The notes: generated from the sequence alone by a model not told the origin. Shown: positions 34,305-42,869, numbered from the stretch's first letter. The stretch is 64,000 nucleotides of DNA from Streptomyces sp. CB02261 (GCF_001905665.1 NZ_LIVX01000002.1:507420-571419); one strand, 5' to 3'. Translations and numbers: made by a program.

Positions 34305-35582
34305 CTACGCGATGCGGTCCAGGACGATCGGGTTCGGGGTGAAGGCCGTGCCCGGGGCCGCGATGTCCCAGGCCGAGTCCAGGGACTTCAGGGCGTACTC
34401 GAACTTCTCCGGCGTGTCCGTGTGGAGGGTCAGGAGCGGCTGGCCCGCCGTGATCGTGTCGCCCGGCTTGGCGTGGAGCTCGACGCCCGCGCCCGCCTGC
34501 ACCGGGTCCTCCTTGCGGGCGCGGCCCGCGCCCAGGCGCCAGGCGGCGATGCCGATGTCGTACGCGTCGAGGCGGGTGAGGACGCCGTCGGCGGGGGCGG
34601 TGACCACGTGCTGCTCGCGGGCGACCGGGAGGGTCGCGTCCGGGTCGCCGCCCTGCGCCGCGATCATCCGGCGCCAGTGGTCCATGGCCGAGCCGTCGGC
34701 GAGCGCCTTCGCCGGGTCCGCGTCCTTGATGCCGGCCGCCGAGAGCATCTCGCGGGCCAGTGCGATGGTCAGCTCGACGACGTCGGCGGGGCCGCCGCCG
34801 GCGAGGACCTCGACGGACTCGCGGACCTCCAGGGCGTTGCCCGCGGTGAGGCCGAGCGGGGTGGACATGTCGGTGAGCAGCGCCACCGTCTTCACACCGC
34901 TGTCGGTGCCGAGGCCGACCATCGTGGAGGCCAGCTCACGGGCGTCCTCGATGTTCTTCATGAACGCGCCGGTGCCGACCTTGACGTCGAGGACCAGCGA
35001 GCCGGTGCCCTCGGCGATCTTCTTCGACATGATGGAGCTCGCGATGAGCGGGATGGCCTCGACCGTGCCCGTGACGTCACGGAGCGCGTAGAGCTTCTTG
35101 TCCGCCGGGGCGAGGCCGTCGCCCGCCGCGCAGATGACCGCGCCCGTGGTGTCGAGGACGTGGAGCATCTCCTCGTTGGAGAGCAGCGCCCGCCAGCCCG
35201 GGATGGACTCCAGCTTGTCGAGCGTGCCGCCGGTGTGGCCGAGACCGCGGCCGGAGAGCTGCGGGACGGCCGCGCCGCAGGCGGCGACGAGCGGGGCGAG
35301 CGGGAGGGTGATCTTGTCGCCGACGCCGCCGGTGGAGTGCTTGTCGGCGGTGGGGCGGGAGAGGGAGTCGAAGTTCATGCGCTCGCCGCTGGCGATCATC
35401 GCCGCGGTCCAGCGGGCGATCTCCGCACGGTTCATGCCGTTCAGCAGGATGGCCATGGCCAGGGCGGACATCTGCTCGTCGGCGACCGCACCGCGGGTGT
35501 AGGCGTCGATGACCCAGTCGATCTGCTCGGGGCTCAGCTCGCCCTTGTCCCGCTTCGTGCGGATGACGGAGATGACGTCCAT
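34305..35582 (-). CDS. deoA: Thymidine phosphorylase
   Basis: 425 residues of the pyrimidine-nucleoside phosphorylase family: (deoxy)uridine or thymidine + phosphate to base + (deoxy)ribose-1-phosphate. The N-terminal helical domain, phosphate loop KHSTGGVGDK (81-90), family signature SGRGLGHTGGTLDKLESIPG (110-129) and C-terminal domain (HLRR-like, GAGVELHAKPGDTI) are intact. Start ATG 35582. It has its own promoter region with a near-perfect regulon operator 17 bp from the start, separated from cdd by a terminator, so it is transcribed independently of the importer operon. Confidence 0.95.
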   Translation of the reverse strand: MDVISVIRTKRDKGELSPEQIDWVIDAYTRGAVADEQMSALAMAILLNGMNRAEIARWTAAMIASGERMNFDSLSRPTADKHSTGGVGDKITLPLAPLVAACGAAVPQLSGRGLGHTGGTLDKLESIPGWRALLSNEEMLHVLDTTGAVICAAGDGLAPADKKLYALRDVTGTVEAIPLIASSIMSKKIAEGTGSLVLDVKVGTGAFMKNIEDARELASTMVGLGTDSGVKTVALLTDMSTPLGLTAGNALEVRESVEVLAGGGPADVVELTIALAREMLSAAGIKDADPAKALADGSAMDHWRRMIAAQGGDPDATLPVAREQHVVTAPADGVLTRLDAYDIGIAAWRLGAGRARKEDPVQAGAGVELHAKPGDTITAGQPLLTLHTDTPEKFEYALKSLDSAWDIAAPGTAFTPNPIVLDRIA

Positions 35583-35598
35583 GAGGTGGTGCCTCTTT

Positions 35599-35610
35599 CT
35601 ACGCGCATAG
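35599..35610. promoter_or_regulatory. Nucleoside-regulon operator upstream of deoA
   Basis: CTACGCGCATAG on the plus strand (11 of 12 matches). The operator edge lies 17 bp from the deoA ATG, the same distance as at add. Confidence 0.75.
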
Positions 35611-35622
35611 AGGGGGAAGGGG

Positions 35623-35658
35623 GGAGCGACCCTTCCATCGTGCCGGAAGGGCCGCTCC
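35623..35658 (-). terminator. Terminator between cdd and deoA
   Basis: A 14-bp stem with one G.U-type pair (35623-35636 with 35645-35658) and an 8-nt loop directly after the cdd stop codon. Confidence 0.8.
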
Positions 35659-35664
35659 GAGGTG

Positions 35665-36069
35665 TTACTTCGACAGGTGGCCGGGGCCGAACGCCTGCGG
35701 CAGCATCTCCGCCAGCGTCAGGAACCCGGCGGGCGTCTCCAGGACGAGTTCGGGGCCCCCGAACTCGTACAGCAGCTGGCGGCACCGTCCGCACGGCACC
35801 AGGGACTCACCCTGGCCGTCCACGCAGACGAAGTGGGTCAGCCGGCCTCCGCCGGTCGCCTGGAGCTGCGAGACGAGCCCGCACTCGGCGCACAGGCCGA
35901 GCCCGAACGAGGCGTTCTCCACGTTGCAGCCGGAGACCACCCGCCCGTCGTCGACGAGGGCCGCCGCGCCGACCGGGTAGCCCGAGTACGGGGCGTACGC
36001 GCGGGCCATGGCCTCGCGGGCCGTGACCCGCAGGGCCTCCCAGTCGGCCTCGGGGAGGGCGGTCGTCAT
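35665..36069 (-). CDS. cdd: Cytidine deaminase
   Basis: 134 residues, a homotetrameric-type cytidine deaminase: cytidine/deoxycytidine + water to uridine/deoxyuridine + ammonia. The zinc site is in GCNVENASFG (Cys, catalytic Glu) and PCGRCRQLL (two Cys). The N-terminal MARAYAPYSGYPVGAA is the typical substrate-binding stretch. The ATG overlaps the permease stop codon by 4 bp (ATGA), making it the last gene of the importer operon. Uridine formed here is the substrate of DeoA. Confidence 0.95.
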   Translation of the reverse strand: MTTALPEADWEALRVTAREAMARAYAPYSGYPVGAAALVDDGRVVSGCNVENASFGLGLCAECGLVSQLQATGGGRLTHFVCVDGQGESLVPCGRCRQLLYEFGGPELVLETPAGFLTLAEMLPQAFGPGHLSK

Positions 36070-37328
36070 TTGCCCTGGCCCTTCCGGTAGGGCAGACCGT
36101 CCGCCTTCGGCATCCGCAGGCGCTGGGCCGACAGGGCCAGCACGAGCAGGGTGGTGATGTACGGGGCCGCGTCGACGAACTGGCTCGGGACCTCGTCGGT
36201 CAGCGCGTACCAGAGGAAGAAGCCCGCGGAGAAGGCGGCCGCGACCACACCGGCCACGTACTTCTTCTTGTACAGCTGCCAGACCGCGGCGAGTACCAGG
36301 AGCACGGCGACGAGCAGCAGCAGCGCGTGGACGTTCTCGGCGCCGCCGCGCAGCTTGAGGCTGTCGGTGAAGCCGAAGAGGCCGGCGCCGAGCGCCATGC
36401 CGCCGGGCATCCAGTTACCGAAGATCATCGCGGCGAGACCGATGTAGCCGCGGCCGCCGGTCTGGCCCTCCTGGTAGATGCCGGTGGCGACGATCGCGAG
36501 GAACGCGCCGCCGAGGCCGGCCAGGCCGCCGGAGACGGTGACGGCGATGTACTTGTACTTGTAGACGTTCACGCCGAGGGACTCGGCCGCGACCGGGTTC
36601 TCACCGCAGGAGCGCAGCCGCAGACCGAAGGCCGTGCGCCACAGCAGCCACCAGGTCGCCGGGATCAGCAGCAGCGCCACGACCGTGAGCAGCGACAGGT
36701 TGGTGACGAGTCCGCCGAGGATGCCGGCCAGGTCGGAGATCAGGAACCAGTGCTTCTGCTGGAGGTCCTGCAACCAGTCGGACAACCCTGGGATCGTGAT
36801 CTTGGTGATCTGCTCGATGCGCGGGGACTGCTTGGAGGAGCCGCCCTCGGCCTCGGCGAACGTGAAGTTCGACAGGTACTGGGTGAAGCCGACCGCGAGG
36901 ATGTTGATCGCCACACCGGAGACGATGTGGTTCACGTTGAACGTGACGGTGATGATCGCGTGCAGCAGACCGCCGAGCGCTCCGCCGAGGAGACCGAGGA
37001 GGACGCCCACCCAGGGGCCCCACTGGTATCCGGCCCAGGCGCCGAACCAGGTGCCGAGCACCATCATGCCTTCGAGGCCGATGTTGACGACGCCCGCGCG
37101 CTCGGCCCAGAGGCCGCCGAGTCCGGCGAGGCCGATCGGGACGGCGAGCTGGAGCGCGCCGGAGACCTGGCCCACGGAGGTGAGGTCGTCGGCCCCGGAG
37201 ACGGCCCGGACGAGCGAGAAGAGGAGAAGACCGGCCGCGACGATCAGCATGATCCACGGCCAGGTGAGCTTGCGGCGTCCGCCGCCCTTGGGCGCGGCGC
37301 TCGGCTTGGTGACAGTGCCGGTGCTCAT
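36066..37328 (-). CDS. Nucleoside ABC importer, permease 2
   Basis: 420 residues with about 10 membrane helices, of the BPD_transp_2 family (YufQ/NupQ type). Loop ...CGENPVAAESLGVNVYKYKYIAV is the helix-to-ATPase coupling region (EAA-like). The N-terminus is cytoplasmic and Lys/Ala-rich. It starts within the previous permease stop codon (ATGA) and ends within cdd. Together with permease 1, the duplicated ATPase and BMP lipoprotein it forms a NupNOPQ-like importer. Confidence 0.92.
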   Translation of the reverse strand: MSTGTVTKPSAAPKGGGRRKLTWPWIMLIVAAGLLLFSLVRAVSGADDLTSVGQVSGALQLAVPIGLAGLGGLWAERAGVVNIGLEGMMVLGTWFGAWAGYQWGPWVGVLLGLLGGALGGLLHAIITVTFNVNHIVSGVAINILAVGFTQYLSNFTFAEAEGGSSKQSPRIEQITKITIPGLSDWLQDLQQKHWFLISDLAGILGGLVTNLSLLTVVALLLIPATWWLLWRTAFGLRLRSCGENPVAAESLGVNVYKYKYIAVTVSGGLAGLGGAFLAIVATGIYQEGQTGGRGYIGLAAMIFGNWMPGGMALGAGLFGFTDSLKLRGGAENVHALLLLVAVLLVLAAVWQLYKKKYVAGVVAAAFSAGFFLWYALTDEVPSQFVDAAPYITTLLVLALSAQRLRMPKADGLPYRKGQGK

Positions 37329-38443
37329 GCCGAGACCTCCTTGTCGGTCTTGATGGCGCCGCCGGCGGCGAGTTCCTCGCCGACCTTCTGCTGCTGGCGG
37401 CGGAGGCCGTAACGGCGAACGAGCTCGTAGGAGACGACGACCGCGATCACGATGATGCCCTGCATGATCTTGGTGATCTCCTTCGGATAGCCCTCGGTGT
37501 CCAGCGACGAGGAGGCCTTGTCGAGGAACGCGAAGAGGAGCGCCGCGAAGAAGATGCCGACCGGGTGGTTGCGGCCGAGCAGGGCGATGGTGATGGCGGT
37601 GAAGCCGACACCGACGGGGAAGTCGAGGCTGTACGTGTGGGACTCGCCGAGCAGCGTCGGCATGCCGGCGAGGCCGGCCAGCGCGCCCGAGAGCAGCATC
37701 GAGGTGAGGATCATCTTCTTGGCGTCGACACCGCTGGCCTGGGCGGCGGACTCGCTGGCGCCGGTGGCGCGCAGGTCGAAGCCGAAGCGGGTGCGGTTGA
37801 GGACGAACCAGTAGACGACGCCGAGGGCGAGCGCGACGAAGGTGAAGCCGTAGATGACTCCGTTGCCCTCGCCCATGTCGATGCCCGGGAACCAGCCGGA
37901 CTCGGAGATCTCACCGGTGGTGAGGTTGTTCGAGCCCTCGGGCTGGACGCCGAAGTTCTTCGGCAGGATCAGCCAGGCCACCAGCGAGGTCGCGATGGCG
38001 TTCAGCATGATCGTCGAGACGACCTCGGAGACACCGCGGGTGGTCTTCAGGATGCCGGCGATGCCGGCCCAGAAGGCGCCGGTGAGCATCGCGACGAGCA
38101 CGATCAGCAGGATGTGCAGCGGGCCGGGCAGTTCGATCGAGGCGCCGACGAGCGCCGAGACCATCGCGGCGAGGCGGTACTGGCCGTCGACGCCGATGTT
38201 GAACAGGTTCATCCGGAAGCCGATGGCCACGGCCAGGGCTGCCAGGTAGTAGATCCCCGTCTGGTTGACGATCAGGACCTGGATGTCGGCGAACCCGGCG
38301 TTGTCGATCATCAGCGTGATCGGCTCGATCGGGTCGAGACCCGTGGCGAGCAGCACCAGGACGGTGAGCACGAACGAGGAGACCAGCGCGAGCACCGGTC
38401 CCGCCGCGCCCAGGATCAGCTTGTCCTTGTCGAATTTCATCAT
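37325..38443 (-). CDS. Nucleoside ABC importer, permease 1
   Basis: 372 residues with about 8-10 helices, of the BPD_transp_2 family (YufP/NupP type), beginning MMKFDKDKLILGAAGPVLALVSSFVLTV. The coupling segment is RATGASESAAQASGVDAKKM. A double ATG gives starts at 38443 or 38440; both overlap the ATPase stop. It pairs with permease 2 in the membrane. Confidence 0.92.
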   Translation of the reverse strand: MMKFDKDKLILGAAGPVLALVSSFVLTVLVLLATGLDPIEPITLMIDNAGFADIQVLIVNQTGIYYLAALAVAIGFRMNLFNIGVDGQYRLAAMVSALVGASIELPGPLHILLIVLVAMLTGAFWAGIAGILKTTRGVSEVVSTIMLNAIATSLVAWLILPKNFGVQPEGSNNLTTGEISESGWFPGIDMGEGNGVIYGFTFVALALGVVYWFVLNRTRFGFDLRATGASESAAQASGVDAKKMILTSMLLSGALAGLAGMPTLLGESHTYSLDFPVGVGFTAITIALLGRNHPVGIFFAALLFAFLDKASSSLDTEGYPKEITKIMQGIIVIAVVVSYELVRRYGLRRQQQKVGEELAAGGAIKTDKEVSA

Positions 38444-40074
38444 CGGGCGTCACCGTCTCCGGGCTGCTCTTCGTTGCCTTCGAGGCGACCGCCGGCCGCG
38501 CCGGTCATGGCGGATCCCAGCTCCTCGGGCGTGATCGTGGCGGGGTCGGCGTCGGCGACGAGCTTGCCGCGGTACATGACCCGGAGGGTGTCGGAGAGAC
38601 CGATGAGCTCGTCGAGGTCGGCGGAGATCAGGAGCACGGCGAGGCCGTCGCGGCGGGCGTCCCGGATCGCGTCCCAGATCTGCGCCTGCGCGCCGACGTC
38701 CACACCACGGGTGGGGTGGGCGGCGATCAGGAACTTGGGGGCGTGGCTCATCTCGCGGCCGACGATCAGCTTCTGCTGGTTGCCGCCGGAGAGGGAGGCC
38801 GCGGTGACGTCGATGCCGGGGGTGCGCACGTCGTACTCGCGCACGATCCGCTCGGTGTCCTTGCGGGCCGCCTTGGGGTCGAGGACTCCGCGCTTGGAGT
38901 TGGGCGCCTCGGTGACGTGGCCGAGGATGCGGTTCTCCCAGAGCGGGGCTTCGAGGAGCAGGCCGTGGCGGTGGCGGTCCTCGGGGATGTAGCCGATGCC
39001 GCCCTCGCGGCGCTTGCGCACCGAGACCTTGGAGATGTCCTGGCCGTCGAGGGAGATGACGCCCGCGTCGGGGGTGGCCATGCCCATGAGGGCCTCGATG
39101 AGCTCGGTCTGGCCGTTGCCCTCGACGCCCGCGATGCCGAGGATCTCGCCCTTGTGGATCGTGAGGGAGATGTCGTCGAGGAGCTTGCGGCCCTCCGCCG
39201 GCTCCTCGCGCAGGGTGGCGGTGCGCGACGGGTCCGGCGGCGCGGCGGTCGTCAGGGGGGCCGCGATGCCGGACTCGACGAGGGTCAGGCCCTCGACCTT
39301 GAGCATGGGGACGTCGGTGACCGTCGACTCGCGGGTCTCCGGCGAGGGCAGCTCGCTGCCGACCATCAGCTCGGCGAGCTGCTTGGTGGTGGCGGTCCGC
39401 GGGTCGGCGGTGCCGACCGTGGTGCCCCGGCGGATGACGGTGATGTCGTCGGCGACCTTCAGGACCTCGCCCAGCTTGTGCGAGATGAAGATGACGGTCA
39501 GGCCCTCGGACTTGAGCTCGCGCAGGTTGTCGAAGAGCGCGTCGACCTCCTGCGGGACGAGCACGGCGGTCGGCTCGTCGAGGATGAGGATCTTGGCGCC
39601 GCGGTAGAGGACCTTGAGGATCTCCACGCGCTGGCGGTCGGCGACGCCGAGGTCCTCGACGAGGGCGTCGGGGCGGACCCCGAGGCCGTACGCGTCGGAG
39701 ATCTCCCGGATCTTCTTCCGCGCCTTGGCGCCGATGCCGTAGAGCTTCTCGCCGCCGAGGACGACGTTCTCCAGGACGGTGAGGTTGTCGGCGAGCATGA
39801 AGTGCTGGTGCACCATGCCGATGCCGCGCGCGATGGCGTCACCGGGGCTGGAGAAGGTGACCTGCTCGCCGTCGACGGCGATGGTGCCCTCGTCCGGCTT
39901 CTGCATGCCGTAGAGGATCTTCATGAGGGTCGACTTGCCGGCACCGTTCTCGCCGATGAGGGCGTGCACGGTGCCCTTGCGGACCGTGATGGCGATGTCC
40001 TTGTTGGCGACGACGCCGGGGAATCGCTTGGTGATGCCGTGCAGTTCTACGGCAGGGGGGCTGGACGCGTTGAT
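38440..40074 (-). CDS. Nucleoside ABC importer, duplicated ATPase
   Basis: 544 residues if translation begins at the ATC codon 40074-40072. Two ABC domains are fused: domain 1 with GENGAGKST (41-48) and signature region, domain 2 with the degenerate P-loop GVEGNGQTEL and signature LSGGNQQK, as in sugar/nucleoside importers (YufO/NupO). The first canonical in-frame start, GTG 39969, lies inside the first domain just before the Walker A motif and would delete its N-terminal strand (NASSPPAVELHGITKRFPGV...). The frame is open upstream of this but holds no ATG, GTG or TTG. AAGGAG sits 8 nt before the ATC, which I take as the start. The gene shows no other sign of decay. Confidence 0.88.
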   Translation of the reverse strand: MNASSPPAVELHGITKRFPGVVANKDIAITVRKGTVHALIGENGAGKSTLMKILYGMQKPDEGTIAVDGEQVTFSSPGDAIARGIGMVHQHFMLADNLTVLENVVLGGEKLYGIGAKARKKIREISDAYGLGVRPDALVEDLGVADRQRVEILKVLYRGAKILILDEPTAVLVPQEVDALFDNLRELKSEGLTVIFISHKLGEVLKVADDITVIRRGTTVGTADPRTATTKQLAELMVGSELPSPETRESTVTDVPMLKVEGLTLVESGIAAPLTTAAPPDPSRTATLREEPAEGRKLLDDISLTIHKGEILGIAGVEGNGQTELIEALMGMATPDAGVISLDGQDISKVSVRKRREGGIGYIPEDRHRHGLLLEAPLWENRILGHVTEAPNSKRGVLDPKAARKDTERIVREYDVRTPGIDVTAASLSGGNQQKLIVGREMSHAPKFLIAAHPTRGVDVGAQAQIWDAIRDARRDGLAVLLISADLDELIGLSDTLRVMYRGKLVADADPATITPEELGSAMTGAAGGRLEGNEEQPGDGDAR

Positions 40075-40150
40075 GACGCACTCTCCTTGGCCGGAAGGAG
40101 TGGGAGCGGGGAGGGCAGGGCGGGGCGAAGCTATCGTGCCAGGGAGACAT

Positions 40151-40162
40151 CTACACGCGTAG
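40151..40162. promoter_or_regulatory. Nucleoside-regulon operator upstream of the importer operon
   Basis: CTACACGCGTAG, 11 of 12 matches, 77 bp before the ATPase start. The adjacent 40163-40185 region is unusually A/T-rich, as expected of a promoter. Confidence 0.75.
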
Positions 40163-40202
40163 CACTGCCGAAAAATGAAAACCTGTACGGGAATGGGCCC
40201 GG

Positions 40203-40239
40203 GGCCCGGTGCGGTGGCGGGGTGCCACCGTTCCGGGCC
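40203..40239 (-). terminator. Terminator after the BMP gene
   Basis: GGCCCGGTGCGGTGGC (40203-40218) pairs with 40224-40239 except at two positions. It follows the BMP stop codon by 30 bp. Confidence 0.6.
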
Positions 40240-40268
40240 CGCGGGCTCAGGTCGTGACCTGCGTGTCC

Positions 40269-41321
40269 TTACGGAGCGGTCTTGACCGTGATCTTGCCGT
40301 CGACGATGTCCTTCTTCGCCTTCTCCACGGCGGCGGTGACATCGGTCATCTTCTTGTACGCCGGGTTGGAGTCGGCCAGGCCGACGCCGTCCGTGGCGAG
40401 GCCGTAGCGGATCTCACCGGTCTGCGGCTTGCCGTCCTTGACCGACTTGATCAGGTTGAAGACGGAGTCGGAGACGTCCTTGGTGACCGAGGTCAGGATG
40501 TGCTCCTTGTAGGAGGCCAGACCCGCCTGGTTGTACTGGTCGGAGTCGACGCCGATGGCCCACTTGCCCGCGGTCGCGGCGGCCTCGATCGAGCCGGAAC
40601 CGGCCAGACCGGCGGCGGCGTAGATCACGTCGGCGCCCTTGTCGAGCTGGCCCTGCGCGGCGGCCTTGCCGAGGTCGGGCTTCGAGAAGCCGTCGAAGTT
40701 CGGCGGCTGGGTCAGGTACTGGACGAGCACCTTCGCCTTGGGGTTGGTGTCCTTGACGCCCTGCGAGAAGCCCGCCTCGAACTTCTTGATCAGCGGGACC
40801 TCGACACCGCCGATGAAGCCGACCGTGCCGGTCTTGGACGCCTTGGCGGCGGCGACGCCGGCCAGGTAGGAGCCCTGCTCCTCGTTGAAGACGAGGTTGG
40901 CGATGTTCGGGCCGGTCTTCGACGTGTCGTCGATGAGGCCGAAGGTGGTCTTCGGGTAGGCCTTGGCGACCTTCTCGATCGCCGGCGCGTAGGCGAAGCC
41001 GACGCCGATGACCGGGTTGTTGCCGGCGCGGGCGAGAGCGGTGAGGCGCTGCACCTTGTCGGCGTCGCCCTCACCCTCGGAGGGCTCGGCCTCGGAGCCC
41101 TTGACGCCGAGCTCGTCCTCGGCCTTCTTCAGGCCCGCGTAGGCGGCGTCGTTGAAGGACTGGTCGCCACGGCCGCCGATGTCGTACGCGATGGCGGCCT
41201 TGGCCGCCTTCGAGTCCGTGTCGGAACCGGAGTCCGTCGAAGACTTGCCACACGCGGTGGCGGAGAGGGCGAGCGCCGCGGAGGCGATGCCCACGGTCGT
41301 GATCCTGGTGATCCGGCGCAA
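40269..41321 (-). CDS. BMP-family nucleoside-binding lipoprotein
   Basis: 350 residues. Lipobox ALSATACGKSS (Cys24) anchors the protein outside the membrane. The BMP (PnrA/NupN-like) fold shows AIAYDIGGRGDQSFNDAAYAGLKKAEDELG, GNNPVIGVGFAYAPAIEKVAKAYPKTTFGLID, FIGGVEVPLIKKFEAGFSQGVKDTNP and VIYAAAGLAGSGSIEAA. The family binds purine nucleosides. It starts with TTG 41321 after GAAGGGA and lies alone upstream of the ABC operon with its own operator and terminator, so it may be expressed in excess of the transporter. Confidence 0.94.
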   Translation of the reverse strand: MRRITRITTVGIASAALALSATACGKSSTDSGSDTDSKAAKAAIAYDIGGRGDQSFNDAAYAGLKKAEDELGVKGSEAEPSEGEGDADKVQRLTALARAGNNPVIGVGFAYAPAIEKVAKAYPKTTFGLIDDTSKTGPNIANLVFNEEQGSYLAGVAAAKASKTGTVGFIGGVEVPLIKKFEAGFSQGVKDTNPKAKVLVQYLTQPPNFDGFSKPDLGKAAAQGQLDKGADVIYAAAGLAGSGSIEAAATAGKWAIGVDSDQYNQAGLASYKEHILTSVTKDVSDSVFNLIKSVKDGKPQTGEIRYGLATDGVGLADSNPAYKKMTDVTAAVEKAKKDIVDGKITVKTAP

Positions 41322-41648
41322 GAGGAGGGTCCCTTCAAGACTGACCGAAAGCGCCTCTTCCGGCGCTGGTTTCGCGGCGATCGTAACGCGCGTAGATGTC
41401 AGTTAAAGACCCGTTCATGAGTCGTTATCGGATCGTCGCGAACCGGCCAGCCGAGGCGACCGGGGGCGTTCGGCCCGGTACGGCCGGTTATACCGCCGCG
41501 AACGGACGGCGGGGCGGGTCCCGGGGACGCGCCACGCCGGGGGATGGGCCGAAGGGAGGAACGGGGTCGGCCGGACGGACGAGGGCCCGTCCGGCCGGGA
41601 ATCAGCGGTCCGGCGGCCGGACGGACGAGAGGCCCGTCCGGGCCGGGA
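41322..41648. other. Intergenic region with BMP promoter and tandem repeats
   Basis: A regulon operator variant and a TACGAT -10 element (complement of 41380-41385) drive the BMP gene. Downstream of it, about 41569-41660, are two tandem copies of a 45-46-bp GC-rich unit. No ORF is supported between. Confidence 0.55.
41384..41395. promoter_or_regulatory. Nucleoside-regulon operator in the BMP promoter
   Basis: TAACGCGCGTAG, 10 of 12 matches, overlaps the -10 TACGAT of the minus-strand promoter; a -35-like TTTAAC lies upstream at the complement of 41402-41407. Confidence 0.65.
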
Positions 41649-41660
41649 TCAGCGGTCCGG
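41569..41660. repeat. Tandem 45-46-bp GC-rich repeats
   Basis: Two nearly identical units, 41569-41613 and 41615-41660, each beginning GGCCGGACGGACGAG and ending CAGCGGTCCGG. The second unit includes the last codons of the amidohydrolase gene; each unit also contains inverted sequences and may work as a terminator. Confidence 0.6.
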
Positions 41661-42869
41661 TGTGGCGTCGAGCAGGGCCGCGGCCGTGAAGAGCTCCACC
41701 GCGGTCTCGATGCAGCGCTCGTCCACGTCGAAGTCGCCCGCGTGCAGATCGCGGACACGGGTGTCGCCGGGGGTGCGGACGCCGAGACGGGCCATGGCGC
41801 CGGGGACGTGCTCCAGGTACCAGGAGAAGTCCTCGCCGCCGAGGCTCTGCTCGGTGTCCTCGATCGCGTGCGTCCCGCGGCGCGCGACCATGGCGTCGTG
41901 GAGCAGTTCGGTGATGCCCGGGTCGTTGACGACCGGCGGGACGCCACGGACGTAGTTCACGGTCGACTTCGCCCGGTGCAGGGTCGCGATCTCGTCGATC
42001 GCCGCGTGCACCAGGTCGGGGGCCTCGCGCCAGGTCGGCAGGTCGAGGCAGCGGACGGTGCCGGAGAGCTCCGCGTGCTGGGGGATGACGTTGGGCGCGT
42101 GGCCGGACTCGATGCGGCCCCAGGTGACCGAGAGGCCGGAGCGGGCGTCGACGCGGCGGGCCAGGACGGCGGGGACGTCGGTGGCGACCCGGGCGGCGGC
42201 CGTGACGAGGTCGGTGGTGAGGTGCGGGCGGGCGGTGTGGCCGCCGGGCCCGTCGAGGGTGACCTCGAGACGGTCGCAGGCCGAGGTGATGGCGCCGGCG
42301 CGCAGGCCGATCTTCCCGGCGTCGACCCGCGGGTCGCAGTGGAGGGCGATGATCCGGCCGACCCCGTCCAGGACCCCGGCCGCGACGGCGTCGGCGGCGC
42401 CACCGGGGAGGACCTCCTCGGCGGGCTGGAAGATCAGCCGTACGGCGTTGGGCAGCAGGCCCTGCCGGTCGAGCTCGGCCAGGACGAGTCCGGCGCCCAG
42501 GACGGTGGTGGTGTGGACGTCGTGTCCGCAGGCGTGCGCGCGGTTGGCCACCGTCGAGCGGTAGGCGACGGTCTTGACGTCGGGGATCGGCAGCGCGTCG
42601 AGGTCGGCACGGATCGCCAGCATGGGACGGCGCGGGTCAGGGGTGCCGATGTCACAGATGAGTCCGGTGCCTGCCGGCAGGACCTGCGGCGCGAGGCCGG
42701 CCGCCTCGAGGCGGGCCTTCAGCGCGGCGGTCGTACGGAACTCCTGGTTACCGAGCTCCGGGTGCATGTGCACGTCCCTGCGGAAGGCGATGAGCTCGAC
42801 GCGCAGGGGGTCGGACAGCGTTCCGGGCAGGGTGACGGAGTCTGGCTCGCGGGACTTCAACTGGTTCAC
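41649..42869 (-). CDS. M20-family metallo-amidohydrolase
   Basis: 406 residues of the M20D aminoacylase/IAA-amino-acid hydrolase group. Metal ligands appear in HACGHDVHT (Cys/His-His), FQPAEEVLPGGA (Glu pair) and LHCDPRVDAG; the lid domain is between about 180 and 300. Members cleave N-acyl amino acids or related amides. The GTG at 42869 follows AAAAGG. A short inverted repeat TGAAGG-N5-CCTTCA overlaps the leader at 42874-42890. Substrate unknown, not obviously tied to the nucleoside genes. Confidence 0.88.
   Translation of the reverse strand: MNQLKSREPDSVTLPGTLSDPLRVELIAFRRDVHMHPELGNQEFRTTAALKARLEAAGLAPQVLPAGTGLICDIGTPDPRRPMLAIRADLDALPIPDVKTVAYRSTVANRAHACGHDVHTTTVLGAGLVLAELDRQGLLPNAVRLIFQPAEEVLPGGAADAVAAGVLDGVGRIIALHCDPRVDAGKIGLRAGAITSACDRLEVTLDGPGGHTARPHLTTDLVTAAARVATDVPAVLARRVDARSGLSVTWGRIESGHAPNVIPQHAELSGTVRCLDLPTWREAPDLVHAAIDEIATLHRAKSTVNYVRGVPPVVNDPGITELLHDAMVARRGTHAIEDTEQSLGGEDFSWYLEHVPGAMARLGVRTPGDTRVRDLHAGDFDVDERCIETAVELFTAAALLDATPDR

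Noticed and set aside
39839..40150. Alternative frame through the importer ATPase N-terminus starting at the GTG near 40081
   Set aside because: It yields Arg/His-rich sequence with no ABC motif; the genuine N-terminus is in another frame without a canonical start.
41649..42869. Amidohydrolase as part of the nucleoside regulon
   Set aside because: M20 motifs do not suggest nucleoside substrates, and no operator copy lies upstream of its GTG.
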